The notes under the pieces were generated by a model that made no database searches, was not told where the DNA came from, and saw nothing but the letters and a program-made list of their open reading frames with translations. From Novosphingobium sp. KCTC 2891 (GTDB lineage: Bacteria > Pseudomonadota > Alphaproteobacteria > Sphingomonadales > Sphingomonadaceae): a stretch of DNA of 64,000 nucleotides. Positions 38,086 through 48,312 of the stretch are shown piece after piece. Both the position numbers and the translations under genes were made by a program. Each line of letters opens with the position of its first letter. Positions within the stretch are counted from its first letter, which is position 1. Where the stretch lies: positions 1 through 64,000 of the forward strand of contig NZ_JAPCZG010000004.1 of assembly GCF_025938155.1 (NCBI RefSeq), read 5' to 3'.

Positions 38086-38775
38086 ATGCCCCGCCCCAGC
38101 CCCTTCGCGCGATTCCGCAAGCATCCGCTGCGTGCGACCGGCGGCTTTGTGGCGATCTCGCTGGCGTCGATGCTGGCGTTCCATGTCGGACACGATGCGG
38201 CGCAGCTGCTGTTCGGCCAGGGGCAGGCCGAAGCCGCCCCGGCCGAACGGCTGGCCCCGGTGCCCGCGAAGGCACCCGCCGCGCCGCCGGTGGACAGCCC
38301 GTTCGTGGTGAAATCGGTGTTGAAGATCGATGGCCCGATCAAGTTCGGCCAGTTCTACTGGGACGAAAGCAAGGCCGCGCCGGGACCGCTGGTGATGACG
38401 GTCGATCTGGAAGCACGGACCCTGTCCGTGTTTCGCGGCGGGCACGAGATCGGCGCGACCGCAATTCTCAAGGGTTATGGCGACAAGCCGACCCCGACGG
38501 GCATCTTCCCGATCACCCAGAAGGACGCGGACCACGTCTCATCGACCTACGAAGCGCCGATGCCCTACATGATGCGCCTGACCCCTGACGGTGTCTCGAT
38601 CCACGGCAGCAAGGTGCAGAAGGGCTATGCCACCAACGGCTGCGTGGGCGTGCCCGAGGAATTCGCCCGCCGCCTGTTCGACGTGGCGCAGCTGGGCGAC
38701 AAGGTGATCATCACCGACGGAAAGCGGATCGGGGTTGGCGATCCGATCATCGCCAACCCCGACCACGCTTCCTGA
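38086..38775 (+). CDS. L,D-transpeptidase (YkuD family)
   Basis: The 229-residue protein has an N-terminal membrane anchor or signal (GGFVAISLASMLAFHVG) and a C-terminal YkuD domain. The domain shows VDLEARTLSVFRGG, TPTGIFPIT, His173 in VSIHGSKV and Cys186 in YATNGCVGVP. The family motif is usually SHGCxR; here the serine-histidine pair is TN and the arginine after the Cys is replaced, so activity may be altered. YkuD enzymes form 3-3 peptidoglycan crosslinks or attach proteins. The ATG at 38086 follows AAAGGA; the frame extends to 37990. Confidence 0.85.
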   Translation: MPRPSPFARFRKHPLRATGGFVAISLASMLAFHVGHDAAQLLFGQGQAEAAPAERLAPVPAKAPAAPPVDSPFVVKSVLKIDGPIKFGQFYWDESKAAPGPLVMTVDLEARTLSVFRGGHEIGATAILKGYGDKPTPTGIFPITQKDADHVSSTYEAPMPYMMRLTPDGVSIHGSKVQKGYATNGCVGVPEEFARRLFDVAQLGDKVIITDGKRIGVGDPIIANPDHAS

Positions 38776-38779
38776 TCTA

Positions 38780-38796
38780 TCGGGCCTGAAGCCCGA
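38780..38796. terminator. Short hairpin between convergent L,D-transpeptidase and SDR genes
   Basis: TCGGGC-CTGAA-GCCCGA, a 6-bp stem in the 26-base gap between two stop codons. Position suggests bidirectional termination; the stem is short and lacks T-runs. Confidence 0.4.
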
Positions 38797-38801
38797 CGAC
38801 C

Positions 38802-41363
<2,562 letters not shown>

Positions 41364-41367
<4 letters not shown>

Positions 41368-43490
41368 GCGGCAAGTCCTTGCGGGTGCGGCATCGCGGAA
41401 TGGGCGGGTGCGGGCAGTGCAGGCGGAGGCGGCGCCTCGCCGATGACCGAGACGACCTCGATCGGCTGCGACGGCGGCAGTTCGGAAATGGAGATCACGA
41501 GGCAGCCCGGCGCCCGCAGTCTGAGCAGCCCGGCCAGCGCACGGCGCGCGCGCGGCTGCACCACCAGCGCCAGCGGCAACGCGCCGGGGCCGCGTTCGGC
41601 AGCGATTTCGGCCACGCGATCGCCGATGGCGCGCGCCAGGTCCGGCTCGATCACCGGTTGCCCGGTGACCGGATCGTGCATGCCCTGCACGATCATCTGC
41701 TCCAGCCCGCCTTCGAGCGTGAGCACCGGAAGGCGCTGGTCGGGCGGGCAGATCCGGGCGACGATCATCGCCCCCAGATCAGCGCGCAGGATATCGACCA
41801 GCCGGTCGTGCTCGGTGGTCTGGAGAACCGCCTGCCCCAGTGCCGACAGGATCGGCAGCGGGTGCGCCACGCTGATCCCGTCCTCAAGCAGGGCGTGGAA
41901 CAGCCGGGTGATCGCGCCCAGCGACAGCGGGCTGGGATGGATCGTCTCGACCAGACCGGCAGCGCGCTCACGCACGCCGTCGAGGATGGCACGGACTTCA
42001 TCGGGGCCGAGCAGAAGCTGCGGACGTTCGCCGAGCAACTGGTTGAGATGCGTGGCGACGACCGTGCTGGCGTCCACGGTGAGGAAGCCTTCGGCAATGG
42101 CATGGTCGCGCTGCGCCGGTTCGATCCACAGCGCGGGGCAGCCGAAGCTGGGATCGCGGGTCTCCTCGCCGCGCAGGCCGTGGTCCTCGCGCGCTTCGCC
42201 GGCGTCGATCGCCAGCACGCGGTCAGCCCGGATCGCGGCGCCGCCCAGCATCACCCCGCCCAGCAGGATGCGGTAATCGTTGGGCGGCAGCTCGAGTGAA
42301 TCGCGCACGCGGAACTGCGGCACGACGAAGCCGAACGCCTGGCTGAGCTGCTTGCGCACGCCGGTGATGCGCGCGACCAGCGGCGAGCCGCGCCGTTCGT
42401 CGACCAGATGGATCAGGCCGTAACCCAGCTCGATGGTGACGAGCGTGTGGTCGCTGACATCCTCGAGCGTGATGCGCGAGGGATCGATCGGCGGCGTCTC
42501 CTCGATCATGGGCGCAACCCTGAGCCGGTCCGCCCGCTGTTTGAGGCTCCACCACAGCCAGCCGGCAAGGCCCGCGGCCGGCAGGAACACCGTCTGCGGC
42601 ATGGCGGGGATCGCCCCCACCGCGCCCAGGATCACCGCCACCGGCAACCAGGTGTTGGGATTGGAGAACTGGCCACCGATCTGGCCGGCAAGGTCGCGCG
42701 TGTCGGTCACGCGGGTGACGATGACGGCCGCGGCGATCGACAGCAGCAGCGAAGGCACCTGCGCCACCAGTGCGTCGCCCACCGCCAGCGTGATGTAGCG
42801 CTGTGCGGCATCGCCGGCGCTCAGCCCGTGGCTGATCATGCCCAGGCAGAAGCCGGCGATGATGTTGACGCCCAGGATCAGCAGCGCGGCGACCGCATCG
42901 CCCTTCACGAACTTGCTGGCACCGTCCATCGAACCGTAGAAATCGGCTTCGGTGGAAACTTCGCGCCGGCGCGTCTTGGCTTCATCGGCGGTGACGAGGC
43001 CTGCGGCCAGATCGGCGTCGATCGCCATCTGCTTGCCGGGCAGCGCATCGAGCGTGAAGCGCGCGGACACTTCCGACACGCGGCCCGCGCCCTTGGTCAC
43101 GACGACCATGTTGATGATCATCAGGATGAGGAACACGAACAGCCCGACCGCGAAATTGCCGCCGATCAGGAACTCGCCGAAGCTCTCGATCACGTGGCCC
43201 GCCGCCGCGCCGCCCTCGTGCCCGTGGACCAGCACGACGCGGGTCGAGGCGACGTTGAGCGACAGGCGCAGCAGCGTGGCGAACAGCAGGACGCTGGGAA
43301 ACGAGGAGAAGTCCAGCGGCTTGGCCGCGTTCATCGCCGCCATCAGGATCGCCACCGAAAGCGCGATGTTGAGGACGAAGAACACGTCGAGCATGAAGGA
43401 GGGGATCGGCACGATCATCAGCACGATGAGCGTGAGGATGCCGGCCGGGAGCGCCAGGGCTCCCACGTTGCTGCCGAAACGCTTCATCAT
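41364..43490 (-). CDS. flhA: Flagellar type III export gate protein FlhA
   Basis: FlhA forms the nonameric ring of the flagellar export gate. The 708-residue protein has about eight N-terminal membrane helices, the FHIPEP signature VSARFTLDALPGKQMAID, and a large cytoplasmic domain (from about residue 330) that docks export chaperones. Length is normal. It lies three bases after the transglycosylase gene and overlaps fliA. FlhB and FliPQR are not in the window and should lie in the missing part of the locus. Confidence 0.97.
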
Positions 43491-43493
43491 GGC

Positions 43494-44399
43494 TTAGAGA
43501 CCATATGCGCGCAGGCGCCCATAGGCGGCGCGCACGTGTTCGGGCGCGGTGCCGCCCTCGGTCACGCCGAAGGTATCGCGCAGCATGTCGGACATGGAGC
43601 CGGAGGCGCCCGTGACGCCGGGAAGCGGCTCTGCGGCGGCAGCGCGAAATTCGCGCGCGACCGGGCCGCCCCAGCTCGGCTCCTCCGCGCCTGCCCGCGC
43701 CAGAGGCACCGGCAGGTAGTCCATGGAGGGTGCCATGCCGTAGGCCGGCATGAACGTGCCGCCACCCGGCAGGCCGTTTGCCGCGTCCGGCATGGCCGCC
43801 GCCAGCTTGCCGCGCATCAGGTCCATGACCTCGCCCACGCTGCGCGCGCCGCCGGGACCGAAGAAGATCGAACGGTTGGCGGCGGCGGCCTTGGGCAGGA
43901 TGGCGGCAGCGGATTGCGACGGATCGAAATCGAGCGCGGAGAGGAAGCGCGCTGATCCTTCGGCGCCAAGGAAATGCGCCATGTAGAGTTCGGCGCTGTC
44001 CGGCTCCCGCCCGAGGCTTCCCACAAGGTAGCCGCGGTTGTCGTTGGCGAGTTCGCCCGCCATCAGCGCGGAAACCTGCGGGTCGCGGCGCAAGGCCATA
44101 AGCTGCGAGCGGACCTGCGGATCACGCGCGGCGCCGGTCTGGATCGCGTCGGACGCCCAGCCGATGCCATGTTCGGCAGCGTGGCGACCCAGCGTGCGCA
44201 TCCACGTGGCATCGGTGAACTGGTAGAGCCCGGTGGCGCTGGACGTGCGCGCCTGCGCCTGCGGATCGAGGCCGGATTCGAGCCGGGCCTGTGCCAGCAG
44301 GTAATCGAAATCGACCCCGGTGGCTTCGGCGGCGCGGGCGATCGCCGCGTGGATTTCCGCCGGCCTTCCGGCACCGGGCACGGACTGGACTGAACTCAC
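43494..44399 (-). CDS. Flagellar lytic transglycosylase (SLT domain)
   Basis: The 301-residue protein has an N-terminal SLT goose-lysozyme-like domain: YLLAQARLESGLDPQAQART with catalytic Glu, SSATGLYQFTDATWMRTLG and YMAHFLGAEGSARFL. The rest is low-complexity. It probably opens peptidoglycan for the rod, supplying the muramidase missing from the one-domain FlgJ at 52.5 kb, as SltF does in Rhodobacter. No classical signal peptide is seen, so it may be exported by the flagellar apparatus or by other means. The start is GTG with AAAGGGA upstream, 37 bases from the predicted sigma-54 start site. Confidence 0.85.
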   Translation of the reverse strand: MSSVQSVPGAGRPAEIHAAIARAAEATGVDFDYLLAQARLESGLDPQAQARTSSATGLYQFTDATWMRTLGRHAAEHGIGWASDAIQTGAARDPQVRSQLMALRRDPQVSALMAGELANDNRGYLVGSLGREPDSAELYMAHFLGAEGSARFLSALDFDPSQSAAAILPKAAAANRSIFFGPGGARSVGEVMDLMRGKLAAAMPDAANGLPGGGTFMPAYGMAPSMDYLPVPLARAGAEEPSWGGPVAREFRAAAAEPLPGVTGASGSMSDMLRDTFGVTEGGTAPEHVRAAYGRLRAYGL

Positions 44400-44446
44400 G
44401 CAATTCCCTTTCCATCGCTCCGCCTGGGAGCGCTCGGAAAGGGATC

Positions 44447-44462
44447 AGCAAGGGCCGTGCCA
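44447..44462 (-). promoter_or_regulatory. Sigma-54 (RpoN) promoter for transglycosylase-flhA-fliA operon
   Basis: On the reverse strand the sequence is TGGCACG-GCCC-TTGCT, a perfect match to the TGGCACG-N4-TTGCW consensus. The -24 GG and -12 GC are correctly spaced. Predicted start is near 44436, giving a leader of about 37 bases before the GTG at 44399. Confidence 0.88.
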
Positions 44463-44485
44463 AATGCGGCGACCCCGATGCGAAA

Positions 44486-44842
44486 TCAGCGCGGGCGACC
44501 GATCCGGGCCGGCGCGGCATGGGCGCGGTAGAGCGCGGGCTGGCCGGTCATGGCATCAAGCCGGGCCGCGACATTGGCGGCGATCAGGTTGCGCACGCGG
44601 CGGTTCGATTCGTTGATGCGGCGCGCGGCATCGAGCAGCCCGCGGCATTCGTCATCGACCACATCGACCGGAGCGGTATCGATCCGGCCGCAGAGCGCGT
44701 TCTTGTCGACCGCGCAGCCCATGATGGCATCGACATCGAGCCCGGCAAGCGCGTGCCGTTCCTCTTCGAGCACGGCAAGCATCTGCCGCAGCGTGTCGCG
44801 CAGTTCCAGGGGACGCGCGATGGGATTGATCGACATCGCCAT
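44486..44842 (-). CDS. flgN: FlgN-like flagellar chaperone
   Basis: The 118-residue mostly helical protein fits FlgN, the export chaperone for hook-junction proteins FlgK and FlgL. Visible are a leucine-rich helix LRDTLRQMLAVLEEERHALA and the later asparagine-rich helix RRINESNRRVRNLIAANVAA. Its start codon overlaps the flgM stop by one base (TAATG), a typical flgM-flgN coupling. Sequence identity to FlgN is generally low, so the assignment rests on length, helices and context. Confidence 0.78.
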   Translation of the reverse strand: MAMSINPIARPLELRDTLRQMLAVLEEERHALAGLDVDAIMGCAVDKNALCGRIDTAPVDVVDDECRGLLDAARRINESNRRVRNLIAANVAARLDAMTGQPALYRAHAAPARIGRPR

Positions 44843-45135
44843 TATTGGGGATTCCTCAACAGCATTCCGGCCGCGATCATCGCGTCGGCGATCCGGGTGG
44901 GGATGACCGGGTAGTGGCCATCCTCGATGGCGCGGCGGATCTTGGCGACCCGCTCCGCGTCGACAGGTGCATCGCCGGCCTTGACCGCATCGCTGGTTTC
45001 CACCTGCGGCGCGGCACTGGCCGATTGCGCGGTGGCGGCCTTGACGGGTTCGGCAGACGGGGCGGCCGGAGCCACGACGGTCTTGGCCTGAACCGCACCG
45101 ACCGGGCGCGATGGGCCGATTTCAATGGGTGGCAT
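44842..45135 (-). CDS. flgM: Anti-sigma-28 factor FlgM
   Basis: FlgM holds FliA inactive until the hook is complete and then leaves through the export apparatus. The 97-residue protein has a disordered Ala/Pro-rich N-terminus with an early MPPIEIGPSRPVG motif and the conserved C-terminal sigma-binding helices DAERVAKIRRAIEDGHYPVI and PTRIADAMIA. GAGGAG precedes the ATG. The gene is preceded by a candidate FliA promoter at 45167-45193, giving the expected feedback loop. Confidence 0.9.
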   Translation of the reverse strand: MPPIEIGPSRPVGAVQAKTVVAPAAPSAEPVKAATAQSASAAPQVETSDAVKAGDAPVDAERVAKIRRAIEDGHYPVIPTRIADAMIAAGMLLRNPQ

Positions 45136-45166
45136 GGTTCCGCTCCTCAGCGTTCGTACAAGACTG

Positions 45167-45193
45167 AGAACGGCAATAACATGGCGGCGTTAA
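45167..45193 (-). promoter_or_regulatory. Candidate sigma-28 (FliA) promoter of flgM
   Basis: Reverse-strand TTAA-N15-GCCGTTCT resembles the FliA consensus TAAA-N15-GCCGATAA, with an exact 15-base spacer. The same arrangement occurs before fliC. Predicted start is near 45159, about 24 bases before the flgM ATG. Confidence 0.65.
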
Positions 45194-45222
45194 GACAGAC
45201 CGGCGATTTTTTGCCGTACGTG

Positions 45223-45777
45223 TTAATCGACCGGCAGTTCGACGAGCCCCGGCCGCACCACGCGGGCGCGGACCGGATCGGCCTTGGCGCTCGTCCGCAC
45301 GCGGATCCACGCCCCGACCGCGCCGGACTCCATCGCCTCGCCCGGCTGCGAGACCGAGAAGCCCTCGCCAGCGGCCTGAATGGTCACGCCTTCGCCGCGC
45401 ACCACCGCCGGGCCGGCCGCATCCTGCCGCGCATCGGTGACGACCGGCACGAACAGGCGCCAGCCGCCCGCATCGGGACATTGCACCACCACCGTGTCAC
45501 GGCCGGCGCCCCGCCACGACAGCGCGAAAGGCGCAGCACATGAGGCAAGGCGCAGTCGCCGGTCGACCGGCAGCTGGGCGCCGCCGGGCACGCCGATGGG
45601 CAAACCGGTGAACTGCGCCACCGCGGTATCGACCGCCGAAAGATCGGCAAAGCCCGCGGCATGGGCAGGCACGGCCAGCAGCGCGATGGAAGCGAGAACA
45701 GCGGCGTGTGTCGTCCCGCGCGCGATGGGGCGGCGCACGATGGGGCGGCGCAGGATGGAAGTGCAAAGACTGGTCAT
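45223..45777 (-). CDS. flgA: Flagellar P-ring assembly chaperone FlgA
   Basis: FlgA is a periplasmic chaperone for P-ring (FlgI) assembly. The protein has an N-terminal signal (AAVLASIALLAVPAHA) and a SAF-type beta-clip domain: FTGLPIGVPGGAQLPVDRRL, RLFVPVV, VVRGEGVTIQAAGEGFSVSQ, GEAMESGAVGAWIRVRTSAK and ARVVRPGLVELPV. I chose ATG 45777; the frame runs to 45822, and a run of RRPIVRRPIARG before the signal peptide makes the true start uncertain. It ends the leftward unit beginning with the ExbB/MotA-like gene. Confidence 0.9.
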   Translation of the reverse strand: MTSLCTSILRRPIVRRPIARGTTHAAVLASIALLAVPAHAAGFADLSAVDTAVAQFTGLPIGVPGGAQLPVDRRLRLASCAAPFALSWRGAGRDTVVVQCPDAGGWRLFVPVVTDARQDAAGPAVVRGEGVTIQAAGEGFSVSQPGEAMESGAVGAWIRVRTSAKADPVRARVVRPGLVELPVD

Positions 45778-45822
45778 GAGCGCGGCTCTCTGTGCTGGGA
45801 AATTATGCCCGTAGCCAAGCAA

Positions 45823-46242
45823 TCATCGTGCCACGGCCTGCGCATCGTAACCCAGCGTGACCGTGACGCCCGACGAATTACCCTGCTCCACCACCACGCG
45901 CGTTGCCGCGCCGCGCGGGCCGATGGCCGCGATCAGATCGCGTGCGCGGTCGAGACCGGTCACTGGATCGCCGGTATGATGCACGAGCACGGTGGCCCGC
46001 AGACGCGGATCGCTCCCCTGCTGCGCGAGCCATTCGGCCAGCGGCGGTGCGCCCGGTCCATCGGTCCACACGCCGACGGGTTCGGCACGGGGGGATGCGT
46101 GGACCGGTTGCGGCGGCGCGGGCCGGGCGTGTGCGGCCGGCGGCACTGGCGCGTCGGACAGCGCCGAGGCCGTGACCATGAACAGGATCAGCGAGAGGTC
46201 GGCCAGGATCGTCTGCCACGATGCCGAGGCGCGCGGAGTCAT
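45823..46242 (-). CDS. ExbD/MotB-like short membrane protein
   Basis: The 139-residue protein has one N-terminal membrane helix, TILADLSLILFMVTASAL, with an aspartate at its start as in ExbD/TolR/MotB proton channels. A Pro-rich linker and a small periplasmic domain follow (LRATVLVHHTGDPVTGLDRA, TRVVVEQGNSSGVTVTLGY). It lacks the peptidoglycan-binding OmpA domain of MotB. It overlaps the upstream ExbB/MotA-like gene by four bases. I infer a proton-driven pair tied to flagellar assembly or function, distinct from the normal MotAB at 55-57 kb. Confidence 0.65.
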   Translation of the reverse strand: MTPRASASWQTILADLSLILFMVTASALSDAPVPPAAHARPAPPQPVHASPRAEPVGVWTDGPGAPPLAEWLAQQGSDPRLRATVLVHHTGDPVTGLDRARDLIAAIGPRGAATRVVVEQGNSSGVTVTLGYDAQAVAR

Positions 46243-47033
46243 GCCGCCTCGTCGGAGATGGCGACCGGGTCGGGCGCGACCGGATCGCCCCCCGCCTGCT
46301 GAGGCCGCAACGGTGCGATGACGATCGGATCGACAGGCACAGCCGGATCATGATGGTGCCCGGCGTGCGGCGCGGCACCGTGGCTCCGGCCGCGATGGTG
46401 AGCTTCGGGGGAAGGACAGGCGGGCGCGACCTGCCGGGCAAGCCAGTCGATCACCTCCTGCCGTTCCTCCTCCTCCTTGCGCGACTGGCGCTCCACCGCG
46501 CGGGCCAGCGGACCGAACACGAGATTGGCGAGCAGCAGCCCATAGAGCGTGGTCAGCACCGCCATCGAGATCGCCCCCGTCAGCGCCGCGCGGGCAACGC
46601 CCTCGGCGGGAAGCTGGCTGAGCGACAGCAGCGTGCCGGCAAGGCCGAACACCGGGGCAAGATCTGCCCCCTGCGACAGGGTGCGCACGGCCGTCTCCGC
46701 CCTGGCCACGCGGCTGCGGCGATGAAATTCGTGGCGCTCGACCAGGCCGCCCACCGACCGCGTCTGGATCAGGGCGTCGGTGGCCTCGTCAAGCTCGGTA
46801 TCGCCGACCATCCGGCCCCGCCCGCGCAGCACGCCGTCCTGGCGGATCTGCGCGACCAGCCCGGCCAGATCGGCGCGCGCCTGCTCGGCACGGAAGGCCG
46901 GCCGGGCGAGCTGGCCCAGCATCTCGATCGTGGTGCGGCCTTCGGCAAGCCCGCAGCGCAGCGCGGTGGCGACAAGCGTTCCGCCGACCACGACCACGGC
47001 GGCGGTTGCATCGAACAAATGGCTCAGGTCCAT
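46239..47033 (-). CDS. MotA/TolQ/ExbB-type proton channel protein
   Basis: The 264-residue protein has three predicted membrane helices (near residues 8-30, ADLAPVFGLAGTLLSLSQL, and GAISMAVLTTLYGLLLANLV), the ExbB/TolQ topology, but the last helix and following LVFGPLARAVER read like MotA. The C-terminal ~80 residues are His/Pro-rich and hydrophilic. It is the first gene of a leftward unit with an ExbD-like partner and flgA, divergent from flgB. The ATG at 47033 is favoured (GAGGAGGA upstream); a GTG lies at 47057. Function is inferred only from family and position. Confidence 0.75.
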   Translation of the reverse strand: MDLSHLFDATAAVVVVGGTLVATALRCGLAEGRTTIEMLGQLARPAFRAEQARADLAGLVAQIRQDGVLRGRGRMVGDTELDEATDALIQTRSVGGLVERHEFHRRSRVARAETAVRTLSQGADLAPVFGLAGTLLSLSQLPAEGVARAALTGAISMAVLTTLYGLLLANLVFGPLARAVERQSRKEEEERQEVIDWLARQVAPACPSPEAHHRGRSHGAAPHAGHHHDPAVPVDPIVIAPLRPQQAGGDPVAPDPVAISDEAA

Positions 47034-47102
47034 GGGACGGGCGTTCCTCCTCGACACGAAAGGACGCCGCGCGGAAGGCCTTTTTCAGGGGTGGGCCGAA
47101 CT

Positions 47103-47134
47103 TTGCCGCATCCGGCAAGCGATTGCCGCATCGG
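47103..47134. promoter_or_regulatory. Candidate enhancer (UAS) for the flgB sigma-54 promoter
   Basis: Two direct copies of TTGCCGCATC start at 47103 and 47123, exactly 20 bp apart. Between them lies the dyad CGGCAA-GCGA-TTGCCG (47113-47128). The centre is about 80 bases upstream of the predicted sigma-54 start. The dyad has the form CGGCA-N6-TGCCG, also seen near fliC. Confidence 0.55.
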
Positions 47135-47172
47135 ACACGCGGAATCCCGGCCAAGGCCCCGCGATCGGCGAT

Positions 47173-47188
47173 TGGCACGCCCCTTGCT
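47173..47188 (+). promoter_or_regulatory. Sigma-54 (RpoN) promoter of the flgBCDEFGHIJKL-motAB operon
   Basis: TGGCACG-CCCC-TTGCT is a perfect match to TGGCACG-N4-TTGCW, with -24 GG at 47174 and -12 GC at 47186. Predicted start is near 47199, about 29 bases before the flgB ATG. Confidence 0.9.
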
Positions 47189-47227
47189 GGATCGGCGGTG
47201 CAATCCAACCGGAGCCGCCCCACCACG

Positions 47228-47575
47228 ATGAGCGACACCCTATTCGGCATACACGGCATGGCCCTCGAGCTGCGCTCGCAGCGCATGGGCCAGCTTGCCT
47301 CGAACATCGCCAATGCCGGCACCCCCGGCTACAAGGCGAAGGACATCGACTTTGCCGCCGCGCTTTCGGCTCGCACCGCCGGCGCGAGCGAGGACAAGGC
47401 CATCACCGCCGCCACGCGCTACCGCGTGCCGGTGATGCCCAGCCTTGACGGCAACACCGTCGAGATGGCGACCGAGCAGACCGCCTTTGCCGAAAACGCG
47501 GTGGGCTATTCCGCCACGCTCTCGTTCATCAAGGGCCGGGTCGAGACGATCACCCGCGCGATCAAGGGCGATTGA
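47228..47575 (+). CDS. flgB: Flagellar proximal rod protein FlgB
   Basis: FlgB is one of the rod subunits joining the MS ring to the hook. The 115-residue protein has the rod N-terminal motif QRMGQLASNIANAGTPGYKA and a C-terminal helix GYSATLSFIKGRVETITRAI. Length is slightly short for FlgB. It is the first gene of the sigma-54 rod-hook operon; its stop is three bases before the flgC ATG. Confidence 0.95.
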   Translation: MSDTLFGIHGMALELRSQRMGQLASNIANAGTPGYKAKDIDFAAALSARTAGASEDKAITAATRYRVPVMPSLDGNTVEMATEQTAFAENAVGYSATLSFIKGRVETITRAIKGD

Positions 47576-47577
47576 CG

Positions 47578-47997
47578 ATGGCTGGTCCCGTCAACCGCAA
47601 CCCCATGACGCTGTTCGACGTCGCCGGCCGCGCCATGTCCGCGCAGCTCGTGCGGATGAACGCCGCCGCGTCGAACCTCGCCAACGCCGGCACTGTCGCG
47701 GCCACCGAGCAGCAGGCCTACCGCCCGCTGCGCCCGGTCTTCGCCGAACAGCTGGACCGCTCGAACGGCCTGTCCACGGTCAAGGTCGACGGCGTTTATC
47801 GCTCCGACGCCTCGCCCGTGCGCACCCACGATCCCGACCATCCGCTCGCCGACGAGAACGGCGACGTGTGGACCGCACCGGTCGATGAGAACGCCGAGAT
47901 GGTCGAGATGCTCGAAAGCTCGCGCCAGTACCAGAACGTGGTCGAGGCCATGCAGACCGCCAAGCAACTGATGCTCGAAACGATGAGGATGAAGTGA
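47578..47997 (+). CDS. flgC: Flagellar proximal rod protein FlgC
   Basis: FlgC is a rod subunit assembled next to FlgB. The 139-residue protein has the helix [20 protein letters not shown] and the C-terminal rod helix [20 protein letters not shown]. The ATG at 47578 follows AAGG. Its stop overlaps the flgD ATG by one base. Confidence 0.95.
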   Translation: MAGPVNRNPMTLFDVAGRAMSAQLVRMNAAASNLANAGTVAATEQQAYRPLRPVFAEQLDRSNGLSTVKVDGVYRSDASPVRTHDPDHPLADENGDVWTAPVDENAEMVEMLESSRQYQNVVEAMQTAKQLMLETMRMK

Positions 47998-48281
47998 TGA
48001 CCACGTCCGTTACCAACACGGCGGCAACCACCGCCTCCACTGCTGCGACCACTGGCGCGGCCAAGACCGCGAAAAGCAGCTGGGGCTCGCTGGGCGCCGG
48101 CGATTTCCTCAAGCTGCTGACCACGCAGCTGAACAACCAGGACCCGACCGCGCCGGTCGACAACAGCCAGATGGTCGCGCAGCTCGCGCAGTTCTCCAGC
48201 CTGTCGAACAGCACCGAGACCAATGCCACGCTGAAGACGATCTCGGACCAGCTCGCCACGCTCAACGCCAAGTTCGGCTGA
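47997..48281 (+). CDS. flgD: Minimal hook-capping protein FlgD
   Basis: FlgD caps the growing hook and helps FlgE polymerise. The 94-residue protein contains the conserved N-terminal scaffold: [20 protein letters not shown] and [20 protein letters not shown]. It stops there and lacks the C-terminal FLN/TUDOR domains of the ~230-residue enteric protein. Short FlgD proteins occur in some alphaproteobacteria. The minimal hook subunit encoded next may explain why only the scaffold part is kept. Confidence 0.9.
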   Translation: MTTSVTNTAATTASTAATTGAAKTAKSSWGSLGAGDFLKLLTTQLNNQDPTAPVDNSQMVAQLAQFSSLSNSTETNATLKTISDQLATLNAKFG

Positions 48282-48312
48282 GCCAGATCCCCTTCCCCGA
48301 AAGGACATCCCC

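Noticed and set aside
47115..47128. Possible leftward sigma-54 promoter for the ExbB/ExbD-like-flgA unit
   Set aside because: The GCAA and TGCC blocks are one base too close for -12/-24 spacing; the sequence is better read as an enhancer dyad.
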